Below are positions 9,406-19,800 of a stretch of DNA of 64,000 nucleotides, in pieces. The stretch is from Pseudomonadota bacterium (GTDB taxonomy: Bacteria; Pseudomonadota; Alphaproteobacteria; Rhizobiales; MH13), in assembly GCA_039024915.1 (NCBI GenBank), contig JBCCPK010000006.1, forward strand, positions 248,001-312,000, in the 5' to 3' direction. The notes beneath the pieces are model-generated. The model did not search any database and was not told the origin of the DNA. It worked only from the letters and a program-made list of their open reading frames with translations. How positions within the stretch are numbered: position 1 is the stretch's first letter; each line of letters starts with the position of its first letter. A program made the position numbers and the translations under genes.

Positions 9406-10161
9406 TCACGCGGCGTTGGCGATGATATCAGCGTAGCCTTTGGCTTCGAGCTCAAGCGCCAAGTCCTTGTCGCCGGTCTTGACGATCCGGCCCGCAGACA
9501 GAACGTGCACGACGTCGGGCACGATGTGGTCAAGAAGGCGCTGATAGTGGGTGATCACCAGGAAGGATCGACCCGGACCGCGCAGCGCGTTGACGCCATC
9601 GGCCACGACCTTCAACGCATCGATGTCGAGACCCGAATCCGTCTCATCAAGGACACCCATCTTGGGTTCTAGAAGCGCCATCTGCATGATCTCGTTGCGC
9701 TTCTTCTCGCCGCCGGAAAAGCCAACATTGAGCGGACGCTTGAGCATGTCGGTGGTAATGTTCAGCTCGCCCGCCTTCTCCTTAACCACTTTCATGAACT
9801 CAGGCGTGGTCAGCTCGGCCATGCCAGACGCTTTCCGCTTGGCGTTAAGCGCCGTCCGCAAGAACGTCATGGTTGCCACACCGGGGATCTCGATCGGATA
9901 TTGGAAAGCCAGGAAGAGACCTGCATTCGAACGCTCATGCGGATCCATCTCGAGGATGTTTTCGCCATCCAGCAACACCTCCCCTTCGGTGACTTCATAG
10001 TCTTCCTTGCCAGCCAGCACATACGACAGCGTCGACTTGCCTGAGCCGTTGGGCCCCATGATCGCGTGTACCTCGCCGTCGGGGATCGTCAGGTCGATAC
10101 CCTTGAGGATCTCGGTGCCGTCATCGGCGATCCGAGCGTGGAGGTTTTTGATCTCAAGCAT
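9406..10161 (-). CDS. sufC: SufC, ABC-type ATPase of the SUF scaffold
   Basis: Cytosolic ABC ATPase that drives conformational change in SufBC2D; it is not a transporter. Its 251 residues carry Walker [10 protein letters not shown] (residues 36-44), the signature FSGGEKKR, and Walker B with the SufC-typical [10 protein letters not shown]. The switch histidine follows in VITHYQRLL. It begins 2 bases after the small upstream membrane-protein gene and ends 10 bases before sufD, so translation is probably coupled. Confidence 0.95.
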   Translation of the reverse strand: MLEIKNLHARIADDGTEILKGIDLTIPDGEVHAIMGPNGSGKSTLSYVLAGKEDYEVTEGEVLLDGENILEMDPHERSNAGLFLAFQYPIEIPGVATMTFLRTALNAKRKASGMAELTTPEFMKVVKEKAGELNITTDMLKRPLNVGFSGGEKKRNEIMQMALLEPKMGVLDETDSGLDIDALKVVADGVNALRGPGRSFLVITHYQRLLDHIVPDVVHVLSAGRIVKTGDKDLALELEAKGYADIIANAA

Positions 10162-10163
10162 GC

Positions 10164-10388
10164 CTATGCTCCCTCAAACATATGCGCGGCGGCGGCAGGA
10201 TCGCTCGCCATCATCGCATTCAAACCCAAAAACAGCAGCGCCCAACCCAGGATCACTGCAAAAACAACTGTTTGGTTCCAGCCACGCTTGCGACCCAAAA
10301 GCACCACCACGATGATCGGCCCGGCCAACAACCCGATAAAAGCCACCTGGCGGCCGATGAGCGTTGCCAACTCCACGCGAAGCCTCAA
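10164..10388 (-). CDS. Small two-segment membrane protein inside the suf operon
   Basis: Unrecognised 74-residue protein with two hydrophobic segments (about residues 16-31 and 42-60) separated by a basic loop (GRKRGWNQ). The proposed start is TTG, overlapping the TGA stop of the preceding small gene as TTGA; a GTG at 10376 is an alternative. It ends 2 bases before sufC. Tight packing between sufB and sufC on both sides argues that the frame is translated. Function unknown; an envelope-linked role in iron or redox biology would be a guess. Confidence 0.6.
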   Translation of the reverse strand: MRLRVELATLIGRQVAFIGLLAGPIIVVVLLGRKRGWNQTVVFAVILGWALLFLGLNAMMASDPAAAAHMFEGA

Positions 10389-10552
10389 ACACCGATCGTG
10401 CCACGGATCGACGGAAAGACCGTGGCGGCGAGAACACCGACCGCCGCTCCCAGAACGATCCGCCTGATGTGGGTGCGCAAACTGGGGGCAAGCGCCGAAA
10501 GCGCGCCGCAGATCACAGCGTAGTAGGCAATCGTCGTGGGGTCGAAAGCCAT
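10385..10552 (-). CDS. Very small membrane protein inside the suf operon
   Basis: Unrecognised 55-residue protein starting MAFDPTTIAYYAV at ATG 10552, only 4 bases after the sufB stop. An in-frame upstream extension would overlap sufB and is not needed. Two hydrophobic stretches (about residues 8-22 and 31-45) flank a basic turn (SLRTHIRR), so it should be a membrane hairpin. Its stop overlaps the next small gene by four bases. The overlapping arrangement with its neighbours is the main evidence that it is real. Confidence 0.55.
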   Translation of the reverse strand: MAFDPTTIAYYAVICGALSALAPSLRTHIRRIVLGAAVGVLAATVFPSIRGTIGV

Positions 10553-10556
10553 AGAC

Positions 10557-12071
10557 CTAGCCGACCGAGCCTTCGAGTGAGATGCCGATGAGTTTCTGCG
10601 TCTCAACCATGAATTCCATCGGCAGCTTTTGCAGCACGTCTTTGACGAAGCCGTTTACGATCAACGCCACGGCCTCTTCCTCGTTCAGCCCACGCTGCAG
10701 GCAGTAAAACATCTGATCATCGGAGATTTTTGATGTCGTCGCCTCATGCTCAAGGACGGCTTTGGAATTTTTCGCCTCGATGTAGGGGATGGTGTGCGCG
10801 CCGCAGGTGTCACCGATCAGGAGCGAATCACACTGGGTAAAGTTGCGCGCATTTTTCGCGTTCCGCGCGATCGACACCAAGCCGCGATAGGTGTTGTCCG
10901 ACTTCCCTGCGGCGATGCCCTTGGCGATGATCTTTGACGACGTGTTTTTGCCGATGTGGATCATCTTGGTTCCCGAATCGACCTGCTGGCGACCGTTGGA
11001 AATGGCAATTGAGTAAAACTCGCCAACCGAGTTGTCGCCACGAAGGACGCACGAGGGATATTTCCACGTGATCGCCGAGCCGGTCTCAACCTGCGTCCAG
11101 GAAATCTTGGAGTTATCGCCGCGGCAATCACCACGCTTGGTGACGAAGTTGTAGATGCCGCCTTTGCCGTCCGCGTCGCCCGGATACCAATTCTGGACGG
11201 TGGAATATTTGATTTCGGCGTCGTCGAGCGCAACAAGCTCAACAACAGCGGCATGCAGCTGGTTTTCATCGCGCATGGGCGCCGTGCAACCCTCGAGGTA
11301 ACTCACATACGCGCCTTCGTCAGCGATGATGAGCGTGCGCTCGAACTGGCCAGTGTTCTCAGCGTTGATCCGGAAGTAGGTCGACAGCTCCATCGGGCAG
11401 CGCACGCCCTTGGGGATGTAGACAAACGAGCCATCGGAGAAGACCGCCGAATTCAGCGTGGCATAGTAGTTGTCGGTGACCGGAACCACTGAACCGAGAT
11501 ACTTCTTCACCAGTTCCGGGTGGGTATGGACCGCCTCGGAAATGGAGCAGAAGACGATCCCGTGCTTTGCCAGCTCTTTCTTGAAGGTCGTGACAACGGA
11601 GACGGAATCGAACACCGCATCGACGGCGACCTTACCTTCGAGCGAACCGCTTTCCTCGTCGAGGTGTGACGGCTCATCCATCTTGCGCACGCCAGCGAGA
11701 ATTTCCTGCTCCTTGAGCGGAATACCCAGCTTTTCGTAGGTGCGCAGCAGCTCCGGATCGACCTCATCGAGGCTCTTGGGGCCGTCGGTCGACTTCGGCG
11801 CGGCATAAAAATGCAGCTCCTGCAAATCGATCTCTGGATAATCAACGCGCGCCCACTCCGGTCGGCTCATAGTCTGGAATCGCTGATAGGCATCCAGTCG
11901 CCACTCGGTAAGCCATTCGGGCTCGCCCTTCTTGCCCGAGATAAACCGAACGATATCCTCGTTCAGACCCTTTGGTGCGAACTCCATATCGATGTCGGTC
12001 TCAAAGCCATATTTGTACTTGTCGACATCGATCTCACGGACCTGCTCAATGGTTTCCTGAACCGCTGGCAT
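10557..12071 (-). CDS. sufB: SufB, Fe-S scaffold subunit
   Basis: Core scaffold on which clusters are built from SufS sulfur. 504 residues, the usual SufB length. Recognisable blocks are [25 protein letters not shown], the [17 protein letters not shown] region, and the C-terminal [21 protein letters not shown] segment shared by SufB proteins, whose conserved cysteine and glutamate residues contribute to cluster assembly. It is the first gene after the 225-base gap that holds a candidate Irr site, so the main suf promoter probably lies there. Confidence 0.96.
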   Translation of the reverse strand: MPAVQETIEQVREIDVDKYKYGFETDIDMEFAPKGLNEDIVRFISGKKGEPEWLTEWRLDAYQRFQTMSRPEWARVDYPEIDLQELHFYAAPKSTDGPKSLDEVDPELLRTYEKLGIPLKEQEILAGVRKMDEPSHLDEESGSLEGKVAVDAVFDSVSVVTTFKKELAKHGIVFCSISEAVHTHPELVKKYLGSVVPVTDNYYATLNSAVFSDGSFVYIPKGVRCPMELSTYFRINAENTGQFERTLIIADEGAYVSYLEGCTAPMRDENQLHAAVVELVALDDAEIKYSTVQNWYPGDADGKGGIYNFVTKRGDCRGDNSKISWTQVETGSAITWKYPSCVLRGDNSVGEFYSIAISNGRQQVDSGTKMIHIGKNTSSKIIAKGIAAGKSDNTYRGLVSIARNAKNARNFTQCDSLLIGDTCGAHTIPYIEAKNSKAVLEHEATTSKISDDQMFYCLQRGLNEEEAVALIVNGFVKDVLQKLPMEFMVETQKLIGISLEGSVG

Positions 12072-12157
12072 TCACGGCGCTCCTTTAAGCACTGGCCGAA
12101 ACTGTCGGCCTCATGGGGCATTCACTGGGCGATAGATGAGGGGCTATCCTGATCTAC

Positions 12158-12174
12158 CTTAAAATCATTCCAAT
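12158..12174 (-). promoter_or_regulatory. Candidate iron control element (Irr box) and promoter for sufB
   Basis: On the minus strand the 17-mer ATTGGAATGATTTTAAG matches the iron control element TTTAGAA-NNN-TTCTAAA at 10 of the 12 central half-site bases (TTGGAA/TTTTAA against TTAGAA/TTCTAA). It lies about 87 bases upstream of the sufB start. Just upstream, TTGGGC and TATGTA 17 bases apart could be -35 and -10 elements, so a protein on the box would sit at the transcription start. Irr repression of suf genes is known in Rhizobiales. The match is mine by eye. Confidence 0.5.
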
Positions 12175-12219
12175 CTACATAATGCGGATTAGCGAGAAGC
12201 CCAACCCCCAAAAACGGAA

Positions 12220-12242
12220 AAGCTGCATTTTTTTCGCAGCTT
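12220..12242 (-). terminator. Weak hairpin after the iscS-like gene
   Basis: A 7-bp stem AAGCTGC/GCAGCTT closes an A/T-rich 9-base loop, and four T follow on the minus strand. It lies about 55 bases after the stop of the cysteine desulfurase gene at 12297. It could be a leaky terminator separating that gene from the sufB promoter. The stem is short. Confidence 0.35.
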
Positions 12243-12296
12243 ATTTATTGCTAATCGAAGATACGTCGAAGAAACCGGTTTGGATCGCTGCAGTCG

Positions 12297-13442
12297 TCAA
12301 CGCCGCAGGGCTTCGATGACACGCCTTATGTCGCTTTCGGTCGTGCCGTAGCCAAGGCTGAGGCGCAGCGCGCAGTTGGCCAGCAGGTCGTCTGCGCCCA
12401 TCGCAGCCAGTACATGGCTCGCCTTGACCTTTCCCGATGAACAGGCGCTGCCGGAGGAAAGCGCGATCCCCTCTAGGTCAAGCCGCATGAGGGTTGTTGA
12501 GGCTTGCCTGCCCTCAAGGGCGAAGCAGCTTGTGTTGGGCAGGCGATGCGCGCCATCCCCAAACACAATAGCCGACGGAAAAGCCTCCTTGAGAGCCAAT
12601 TCGAACGAATCGCGTAGCCCCGCAACCCGGTTTGCCTCTGCCTCCTGCTCGCCGAGCGCCTCGGCGACCGCGGCCGCGAATCCCGCAATGCCAACGCGGT
12701 TCTCGGTCCCCGCGCGGGCACCCATTTCCTGGCCGCCACCACGGATCAGCGCCGGTCCAAACTCGACGGTTGCGGGGTTGTACACCAGAGCACCGACCCC
12801 CGCCGGTCCACCAAGTTTGTGCGCGGAGATGATCATCACGTCAGGCAGCGGGTCGGGGATAGGTTCGCGGCCAATCCACTGGACGAGGTCGCTGACAAAC
12901 AGCGCCCCCGCCTCTCGGCACCGGCGAGCAATATCCGCGATTGGCTGAACAACGCCCGTCTCATTGTTCGCGCCGTGAACACAAACTAGCGCGTCATCAT
13001 CGCTCGCCCTATCGAGGTGCGCATCGAGAGCGGCAAGATCAACGACACCGGATTGATCGACTGCCAACTTGGTTGGCGACTCGAAGCCGTGTCCGTCTAG
13101 CGCTGCGACATGCTCGGTTGTCGCGACAAACAGGCGCGAATTCCGGCCATATGGCAGGGCCATGTCTGCCTTGTCGTGCGCCCTTTTCGTGGTCGGGCGC
13201 AGAACCATCGCCAGCGCTTCGGTCGCACCTGAGGTGAACACCAACCGATAGTCTTCAGCACCGAGCCCCATAAGAATTGTCTTACGGGCGTCTTCAATCG
13301 TACGGCGGGCCGAACGACCGTTGGCATGGATCGACGAGGGGTTGCCGTCGACCGCCATCGCGCCAAGCATGGCCTGCCGCGCGCTGTCACGCAGCGGAGC
13401 TGTCGCGTTGTAGTCGCAGTAGACGCTTGTGCGCGCATCCAT
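12297..13442 (-). CDS. IscS/NifS-type cysteine desulfurase
   Basis: Group I cysteine desulfurase placed upstream of sufB, as in many alphaproteobacteria. With the start at ATG 13442 (MDARTSVYCDYNATAPL) it has 381 residues. The PLP lysine is Lys209 in ISAHKLGGPAG. The mobile-loop cysteine is Cys334 in SSGSACSSGK, the group I pattern. The frame continues 28 codons upstream to two ATGs at 13526, but that extension lacks a ribosome site and does not look like family sequence; AAGGAAGCAAGGG lies before 13442. No IscU, IscR or HscAB gene is nearby. It may supply sulfur for tRNA thiolation or the SUF scaffold. Confidence 0.85.
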   Translation of the reverse strand: MDARTSVYCDYNATAPLRDSARQAMLGAMAVDGNPSSIHANGRSARRTIEDARKTILMGLGAEDYRLVFTSGATEALAMVLRPTTKRAHDKADMALPYGRNSRLFVATTEHVAALDGHGFESPTKLAVDQSGVVDLAALDAHLDRASDDDALVCVHGANNETGVVQPIADIARRCREAGALFVSDLVQWIGREPIPDPLPDVMIISAHKLGGPAGVGALVYNPATVEFGPALIRGGGQEMGARAGTENRVGIAGFAAAVAEALGEQEAEANRVAGLRDSFELALKEAFPSAIVFGDGAHRLPNTSCFALEGRQASTTLMRLDLEGIALSSGSACSSGKVKASHVLAAMGADDLLANCALRLSLGYGTTESDIRRVIEALRR

Positions 13443-13625
13443 CGTTGCCAGCCCTTGCTTCCTTGGCGCCAAGTCCAGGCGATCTCGCTCACCGTTGCGA
13501 AAAACCTTGTTTTCCGAAGGCATCATCGTGTTTAAGTGCGCGCCAAGCCCGCGAGGTAGGGATGATCACGGTTCGCCGTCAAGCGCCCGGCATGCGGCAA
13601 AAGACCAACAAAAGGCTCCCCATAC

Positions 13626-14279
13626 ATGCCCGAACAGATCTACCAAGGCCCCTCCGGCAGGCTTGAAGGGCGTCTGCATCCCGCGCCCGAGCGCGGCGCG
13701 CCGACCGCCATTCTTCTGCACCCCCACCCGCAGTTTGGCGGAACCATGAACAACCCTATCGTCTATCAGATGTACTACATGTTTGTGGAACGCGGCTTTT
13801 CGGTTCTGCGATTCAACTCGCGCGGTGTCGGGCGGAGCCAGGGCTACTTCGATCATGGTGTAGGCGAGTTGGCCGATGCTGCCGGCTCCCTTGATTGGCT
13901 GCAAAGCCTCAATCCTGACAGCCGGTTCACTTGGATTGCCGGATTCTCATTCGGCGCTTGGATCGGCATGCAGTTGCTGATGCGCCGGCCCGAGGTCGCC
14001 GGCTTCATCTCGGTCGCGCCACCGGCAAACCTTCACGATTTCTCATTCCTTGCCCCCTGCCCTTCATCGGGACTGATTATCCACGGCGATCAGGATAAAG
14101 TCGTCCCCATGAAAGATGTGCAAGCGCTCGTCGATAAGCTGAAGACACAAAAAGGGATCACCATCGACCACCAGACGGTTCAGGGCGCGAACCATTTCTT
14201 CGAAGACAAGCTTGAGGAGCTTGACCAGCGTTGCCAGGACTATCTCGACTACCGGCTGGCAAATCCCGGCATGCGCTAA
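13626..14279 (+). CDS. Alpha/beta hydrolase (COG2945-like)
   Basis: 217-residue soluble alpha/beta hydrolase of unknown substrate. It shows the oxyanion-region HPHPQFGGTMNN near residues 32-43, the nucleophile elbow GFSFGAW (serine near residue 108), the acid in HGDQDKV and the histidine in GANHFF. The family is often found next to suf genes in Rhizobiales; here it is divergent from the iscS-like gene. Its end overlaps the anmK stop by 4 bases in convergent orientation. Confidence 0.82.
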   Translation: MPEQIYQGPSGRLEGRLHPAPERGAPTAILLHPHPQFGGTMNNPIVYQMYYMFVERGFSVLRFNSRGVGRSQGYFDHGVGELADAAGSLDWLQSLNPDSRFTWIAGFSFGAWIGMQLLMRRPEVAGFISVAPPANLHDFSFLAPCPSSGLIIHGDQDKVVPMKDVQALVDKLKTQKGITIDHQTVQGANHFFEDKLEELDQRCQDYLDYRLANPGMR

Positions 14280-15421
14280 ATGGCCCTCGCGAGACGTCCG
14301 CCAAGCTGTGGCTGCGCCACGCCGGTCGTTGAAGGGTAGCTGATCGGCAGATCCCGCAGGTGGCGAACAGCGAGATAGGCAAAGGCTTCCGCTTCAAGCA
14401 TCGCCGCGCTGGCACCCAAAGCATCAAGGCTTCGTACCGGGAATGAAAACTGATCCGTGATCCGCTGCATCAGATAGCCATTGCGGGCACCGCCGCCGGC
14501 GACGAACAACGCCTTTGGGACAGCCGGGAGGAGCTCGATCGCGCGCCTGATAGATCCAACGGTCAGTTCAAGCAACGTTGCCATCGCGTCGGGGGTCGAT
14601 AAGCCCGAGAGGTCCGGCGGCGGAAAGCTGTAGCGATCAAGGGACTTTGGGCCATCAAGGTCAAAGAACGGCCTATCAAAGAAGCGTGCCACGATCGCGT
14701 GATCCGCTAACCCGCTTGCCGCCACTTGCCCGCCCTCGTCAAAGACCGCGCCCGTCCGCTGGCGCATCAAATCGTCCATGAAAACGTTTGCCGGGCCGAT
14801 GTCGGCAGCGTGCAGGCTTTGCGGATCGCTATCGGGGATGAAGGTGATGTTGGCGATTCCGCCAAGATTTAAAATTGCCGCCGGCAACCCGGTTCGCCTG
14901 CCGATAAGAGCCTGATGGTAAAGCGGTGCAAGAGGCGCCCCCTCACCGCCCGCTTCCACGTCCGCACGGCGAAAATCATGGACGACCGGTACGGCGAGTG
15001 CCTGGCAAAGTGCATCCGCATCGCCAAGCTGCACGGTAAAAGCGCGGGAGGGATCATTGGGGTTCGGTCGGTGAAGAACGGTTTGACCATGAAAACCGAT
15101 GACGTCGGGCCGGCGATCCGCGCGCTGCATGCAGGCAGCTATGGCCTTGATGTGCATATCGGTCGCCAACCGTTCCGCACTGAGGATCAGCGGGTCGTCT
15201 CGCAGCGCCGGACTGTCGATTTCGAGAGCCCGCTCCACCGCGTCGAACAAAAGGCCGCGCTGCGACGCTGAGTAAGCAAGGCTCTCCGTCACATGAGGCA
15301 ACGTTTCGACACGATCCACGCCGTCCGTCAGGACCGCAGCAACATCGACACGATCCATGGACGTGCCACTCATCGTGCCCAGGGCGAGTGTCAGCGCATA
15401 CTCAGCTTGCTTGTTCGCCAT
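14276..15421 (-). CDS. anmK: Anhydro-N-acetylmuramic acid kinase
   Basis: Recycles cell-wall sugar: it hydrolyses and phosphorylates 1,6-anhydro-MurNAc to MurNAc-6-phosphate. Start at ATG 15421 (MANKQAEYALTLALGTMSGTSMD) gives 381 residues; the open frame upstream looks non-coding. Signatures are GTMSGTSMDRVDVA, the catalytic-site region HGQTVLHRPN, VHDFRRADVEAGGEGAPL, LNLGGIANITF and VAGGGARNGYLM. It is divergent from tyrS, a pairing common in alphaproteobacteria. Confidence 0.94.
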   Translation of the reverse strand: MANKQAEYALTLALGTMSGTSMDRVDVAAVLTDGVDRVETLPHVTESLAYSASQRGLLFDAVERALEIDSPALRDDPLILSAERLATDMHIKAIAACMQRADRRPDVIGFHGQTVLHRPNPNDPSRAFTVQLGDADALCQALAVPVVHDFRRADVEAGGEGAPLAPLYHQALIGRRTGLPAAILNLGGIANITFIPDSDPQSLHAADIGPANVFMDDLMRQRTGAVFDEGGQVAASGLADHAIVARFFDRPFFDLDGPKSLDRYSFPPPDLSGLSTPDAMATLLELTVGSIRRAIELLPAVPKALFVAGGGARNGYLMQRITDQFSFPVRSLDALGASAAMLEAEAFAYLAVRHLRDLPISYPSTTGVAQPQLGGRLARAI

Positions 15422-15567
15422 CGCGCTAACCGCTGACACTTCTGCTCGACCCGCGACGGCGCGTTGCAAAGCGCAGCAACGCGTGGCAAGAGCCGCCAAA
15501 CCCTTTGCTCAGCGCATGACCGCTCGAGTGACAACTTCCAAATTTTGCTTCTCGAAGGCCAGACGCC

Positions 15568-16821
15568 ATGGCTGCGCGTTTCCAATCCGACTTTCTCAAC
15601 ACGCTCGATGAACGTGGCTTTATCCACCAACTATCGGACGCAGACGCGCTCGACGCGGCGCTGAAACAGGGTCCGCTAACCGCTTATATCGGATTCGATT
15701 GCACAGCGCCTTCCCTGCATGTCGGCTCACTGGTGCAGATCATGATGCTGCACTGGTTCCAGATGACTGGCAACCAACCGGTCGTTTTGATGGGCGGCGG
15801 GACAACGCGGGTTGGCGATCCTTCGGGCAAAGACGAAAGCCGAAAGCTTCTGACCGCTGAAGTCATTGATGCCAACAAGGCCAGCATCAAGACGAACTTC
15901 GACCCCTTCTTGCGCTTCGGTGAAGGGACCAGCGATGCGCTGATGATGGACAACGCGGATTGGCTACTCGGCCTGCACTATGTTGACCTGTTGCGAGACG
16001 TGGGACGCCATTTCTCGGTCAATCAAATGCTGCAACGGGATTCCGTTCGGCTTCGGCTCGAACGCGAGCAGCATCTCTCGCTGCTGGAATTCAACTACAT
16101 GGTTTTGCAGGCCTACGACTTTGTGGAACTGAACCGGCGAACTGGCTGCCGCCTGCAGATGGGTGGCTCGGATCAGTGGGGCAACATTCTTTCAGGCGTC
16201 GATCTCGGTCGCCGCATGAACGATGCCTCCCTGTTCGCGCTAACCACACCGCTGCTTGCAACGGCCTCAGGCGCAAAGATGGGCAAGACTGCTGACGGTG
16301 CCGTCTGGCTGAACGCCGAGCAGTGCTCGCCCTATGACTATTGGCAGTACTGGCGCAACACTGAGGACGCCGACGTTGGCCGCTTCCTCAAACTGTTCAC
16401 CACCCTGCCGTTGGATGAGGTCAATCGGCTCGCAAAGCTGGCTGGTGCCGAGATCAACGAAGCCAAGAAAGTCCTGGCCAACGAGGCGACCGGGCTGTTG
16501 CATGGTGAGGATGCTGCGCAGGTTGCACAACAAACAGCGCAAAAGACTTTCGAAGAAGGCACCGTGTCTGCAGATCTGCCGACGCTGGAAGTTCCCGCCT
16601 CAGAGTTGCAGGAAGGCATCGGCCTTCTGGGCGCTTATGTGCGGGCCGGGCTCGCTCAGTCCAACGGTGAGGTGCGGCGCCACGTCAAAGGCGGCTCAGT
16701 ACGCATCAACGATGAACCGAACACTGACGAGCGGCGTGTTCTGAGCGGAGCGGACGTGCGTGAGGGGGTCATCAAGCTGTCGCTGGGTAAGAAACGGCAT
16801 GTCCTTGTCAAACCAGTTTAG
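15568..16821 (+). CDS. tyrS: Tyrosyl-tRNA synthetase
   Basis: Class I aminoacyl-tRNA synthetase of 417 residues. The HIGH-like signature is HVGS (51-54) and the KMSKS-like loop is KMGKT (237-241). Tyrosine-binding residues lie in [12 protein letters not shown] and in [10 protein letters not shown]. The C-terminal S4 RNA-binding domain covers about residues 350-415 ([13 protein letters not shown]). GAAGG lies upstream of ATG 15568. It ends 9 bases before the convergent AsmA-like gene, with no clear terminator between them. Confidence 0.96.
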   Translation: MAARFQSDFLNTLDERGFIHQLSDADALDAALKQGPLTAYIGFDCTAPSLHVGSLVQIMMLHWFQMTGNQPVVLMGGGTTRVGDPSGKDESRKLLTAEVIDANKASIKTNFDPFLRFGEGTSDALMMDNADWLLGLHYVDLLRDVGRHFSVNQMLQRDSVRLRLEREQHLSLLEFNYMVLQAYDFVELNRRTGCRLQMGGSDQWGNILSGVDLGRRMNDASLFALTTPLLATASGAKMGKTADGAVWLNAEQCSPYDYWQYWRNTEDADVGRFLKLFTTLPLDEVNRLAKLAGAEINEAKKVLANEATGLLHGEDAAQVAQQTAQKTFEEGTVSADLPTLEVPASELQEGIGLLGAYVRAGLAQSNGEVRRHVKGGSVRINDEPNTDERRVLSGADVREGVIKLSLGKKRHVLVKPV

Positions 16822-16830
16822 ATTTTGGCT

Positions 16831-19800
16831 TTAACCGCCTTGTTCTGACTGAAAAATATTGCGAAATACTCCTGGTGCAAGCAGCGAGATTGGATTGACC
16901 CGCAATTCCGGCTGATCCACCGAGCCAACAAGCTCGAAGGTGATCCCCAACAGCCCTTCACTTTGACGATTTCCCAGCGCCGTGCCGAGAATCGGGATCC
17001 GGCTGAAAAAGTTGTTGATCGAAAAAAATGGGACGTAGGTACCAGCGAGGTTGACCTCGTTACCGGCGTAGTCGATCACACCTCGCAAATTGCCACCCAG
17101 TGACGGGCCCCAGCCTTCGGCCTCACGGATCACGAGCCTCTCTGGCGTGCGGTCGAAGGAGACATTGGTCACATCAATCTGAACCCGATCGGATGTCTCA
17201 ACTGCTCCAGGCAGAACGATTTCGCTGCTCGAACCCTGCGAGCGCGCATCATTGAATATGCGGGCCATGGCCGGCTCGTCTGCAATGACATAGTCGTTGA
17301 GTAAGAGCTGCCCCGCTATGCGGCCTCCCACCGACTCGGGATCGAGTACGAGTGTTGCGCGCCCACCAAAAGCCTTCTCGTACAGCCCAAGAAATCGTAG
17401 AAACGTACCCGCGTTCCCCGATGAGATCACGAGGCCCCTGCCCCCATCTTGCTGGGCAAGTGTTCCGACCAGTTCGGAACCGTCACTGTGGCTGGCACGC
17501 AGATCAAACGCCATGATCCGGTCCGCGTTCTGGACATACCGCATCCTGACACCGCTCAGTGTTTCGCCCTGTTTGGTTCGCACTTCTTGAAGGTCAATTT
17601 CCACCGAGAGGTCGCCAGCTGCCTCCGGGTTCCCTCGCAAAACATCCGGCAGAAGCGTAAACCGGTCCCCGGTGATGCGCGCAGCGGTCTGGTTGTCGTT
17701 GCGGGTCAGCGCCAGCGCAAAACTCCCAACGCCTTCAAGCGCAATGGAATCGAACTGTGCGTTGCGCAGCTGACCGTTGGACAGGTCGAGGCTGCCGCGC
17801 AGAACAAGGCCTGTTGCGGCAACGACGAGGTTTGTTACGCGGATGGTCGAGCCGTCTTCGACCATATCGAACTGTGCCTGCGCCGGCGTACCGGCTGGCT
17901 TCGACCAACCAAGTTCGGCAATCGTCAGACCAGCGTCCGTCAGATCGACGTCAACGGGCCGGCTTCCACCGGGCGCTTCGCTACCAAGGCGAACCTCGAT
18001 GGTGCCGTTAAGGTAGGATCCGAAGTCCAGCCCAATCCGTTCTCGCGCCTGCGCGTCCAGGCGCATACTGAGTTGCAGATCATCTCCCTGCGCCGTTGAG
18101 AAAGACAGATCAGTTGGCACGCCATCGATAAGCGCACGCCCTTCTATCGATACGCCCTGGCGATCGCCTGTAAGGCGAAAGTCCCCGCCGCTGAGCTGTC
18201 GCCCATCAATCGGTTGAGATGACGCCAGGTCCGACACAGTGGCCTCGAAAGAGGTTTGAACGGCTTCGCGGTCAAGCGTATCGGCCAAACGCGCTTGTAG
18301 CTCGGTTGTCATTTGCATTCGTCCTGAAACACTATCCGCATCAAGCGGCAGCGTCCGTGGATCGAGGGAGATCGGGTCGAGGCTTGCCATTTGAAGGAAG
18401 CCGGAAACCGGACCTTCCAAATCCAACTGAAGGCTCGCATCAGGATTGCGCAGGGCGTGGTCCGGAATATGGAAGTTCAGGCTGTCGACCGACATGGTCT
18501 CACCGCCCGTCATCCGTCCTGCGCCGTTTTCTCCAGTCAATGTCAACGTCCTGCCCGTCACCAAGAGATCACCGTCCAAGCCGAATATAGGGGGCAAATC
18601 GCCGACCGTACGCATCACCAGGTTCGCGTAAGGCAACGCAAACCTCATCATGTCATCACGCATGAAGCTACGACCGTCGCGGATCTCGATATCCTCCAGG
18701 GCGGCGGCAAAGGTGAAGCGTCCTGCGGCGATCGATCCTTCAGAGATGGTGTTTCCGAACCAGTTGCGCGCGCCCGGCGCCAACGGCAAAGGCCAGACAG
18801 CTGCCAATTGTTCGGCGCTCATGGGACTGGATTGGCCGGCCAGAGAAACGACGGGGCGTTCGGCCATGTTCTCCAGAAAGCCCGATAAGACGACCGAGGC
18901 GCTCTCCTGTTGGAGCTCGAAGAGCCGAACATGCAAATCGTCGGCATCATCGGGTAAAAATGCGCTCAGCCAAACGGTCGCATCAAGAGGTCGCGCATCG
19001 CGTTGAAGCACCTCCGAAGCGGGCACCACCAGCTGGTAATCGGGTGAGGCCAGCATGATATCGAGGCCCGATACGCCATCCTGCTCAGCGGGCACGATGG
19101 CGCCTTGAAACGCTCCACCGGTTTGGGGGAAACGTAATTGGGCGCCGAGGATCCGAAAACCGCCGGCAAAATCGTCAGTTGGCGCGTCAGCGCTTTGTAC
19201 GGAGGTGTCCTGTGCCTCTGCGCGCGAATAGAGCATGGGTAGCGAAACAAGCTCGAAACGCGTCGATTGCCCGTCGCTCGCAGTAAGCGTTGCACCCTCG
19301 GATTCCAGTGTCAGCGACAGCTGATCAACCCGGCCATCTGCAGGGTCTCGGGTCACAACCATTTCCGCGCCGATACGACCATCAACCGTAACGGGACCAG
19401 CGCCCGAAAGAGCCGTCGTTAAATCCGACAAAGGAACATCGAGCACGATGGCGTGGGTGAAGGCGGTCTCATCAAACCCGCGGCTGCGTTTGATATCGGC
19501 CAACGCCACCGGTCCCTGTGGGGGATCGGAGTGGGCATGCCGGAGCAGGACCTGCGTTGGTACCGCCCGATCGAGCGTTGAAGCGGTCAGGCGCACTTCG
19601 TCTGCACTGTGCCGTTCAATTGAGAGCTCAAGGTCTGGCGGGTCGCGTGCGATTGGCAGAGTTGATTGTGCGCGGTCCATCACCGAAATTCGGGCAATCT
19701 GCATCTGCTCGAGGCTGGCCCAGCTGGGATGAGTGGTCACGTGCGCAAGCGCGGCGTCAACGTCGCCCAATCCTGCCAACAGCCTCTCCAGGCGGGCACT

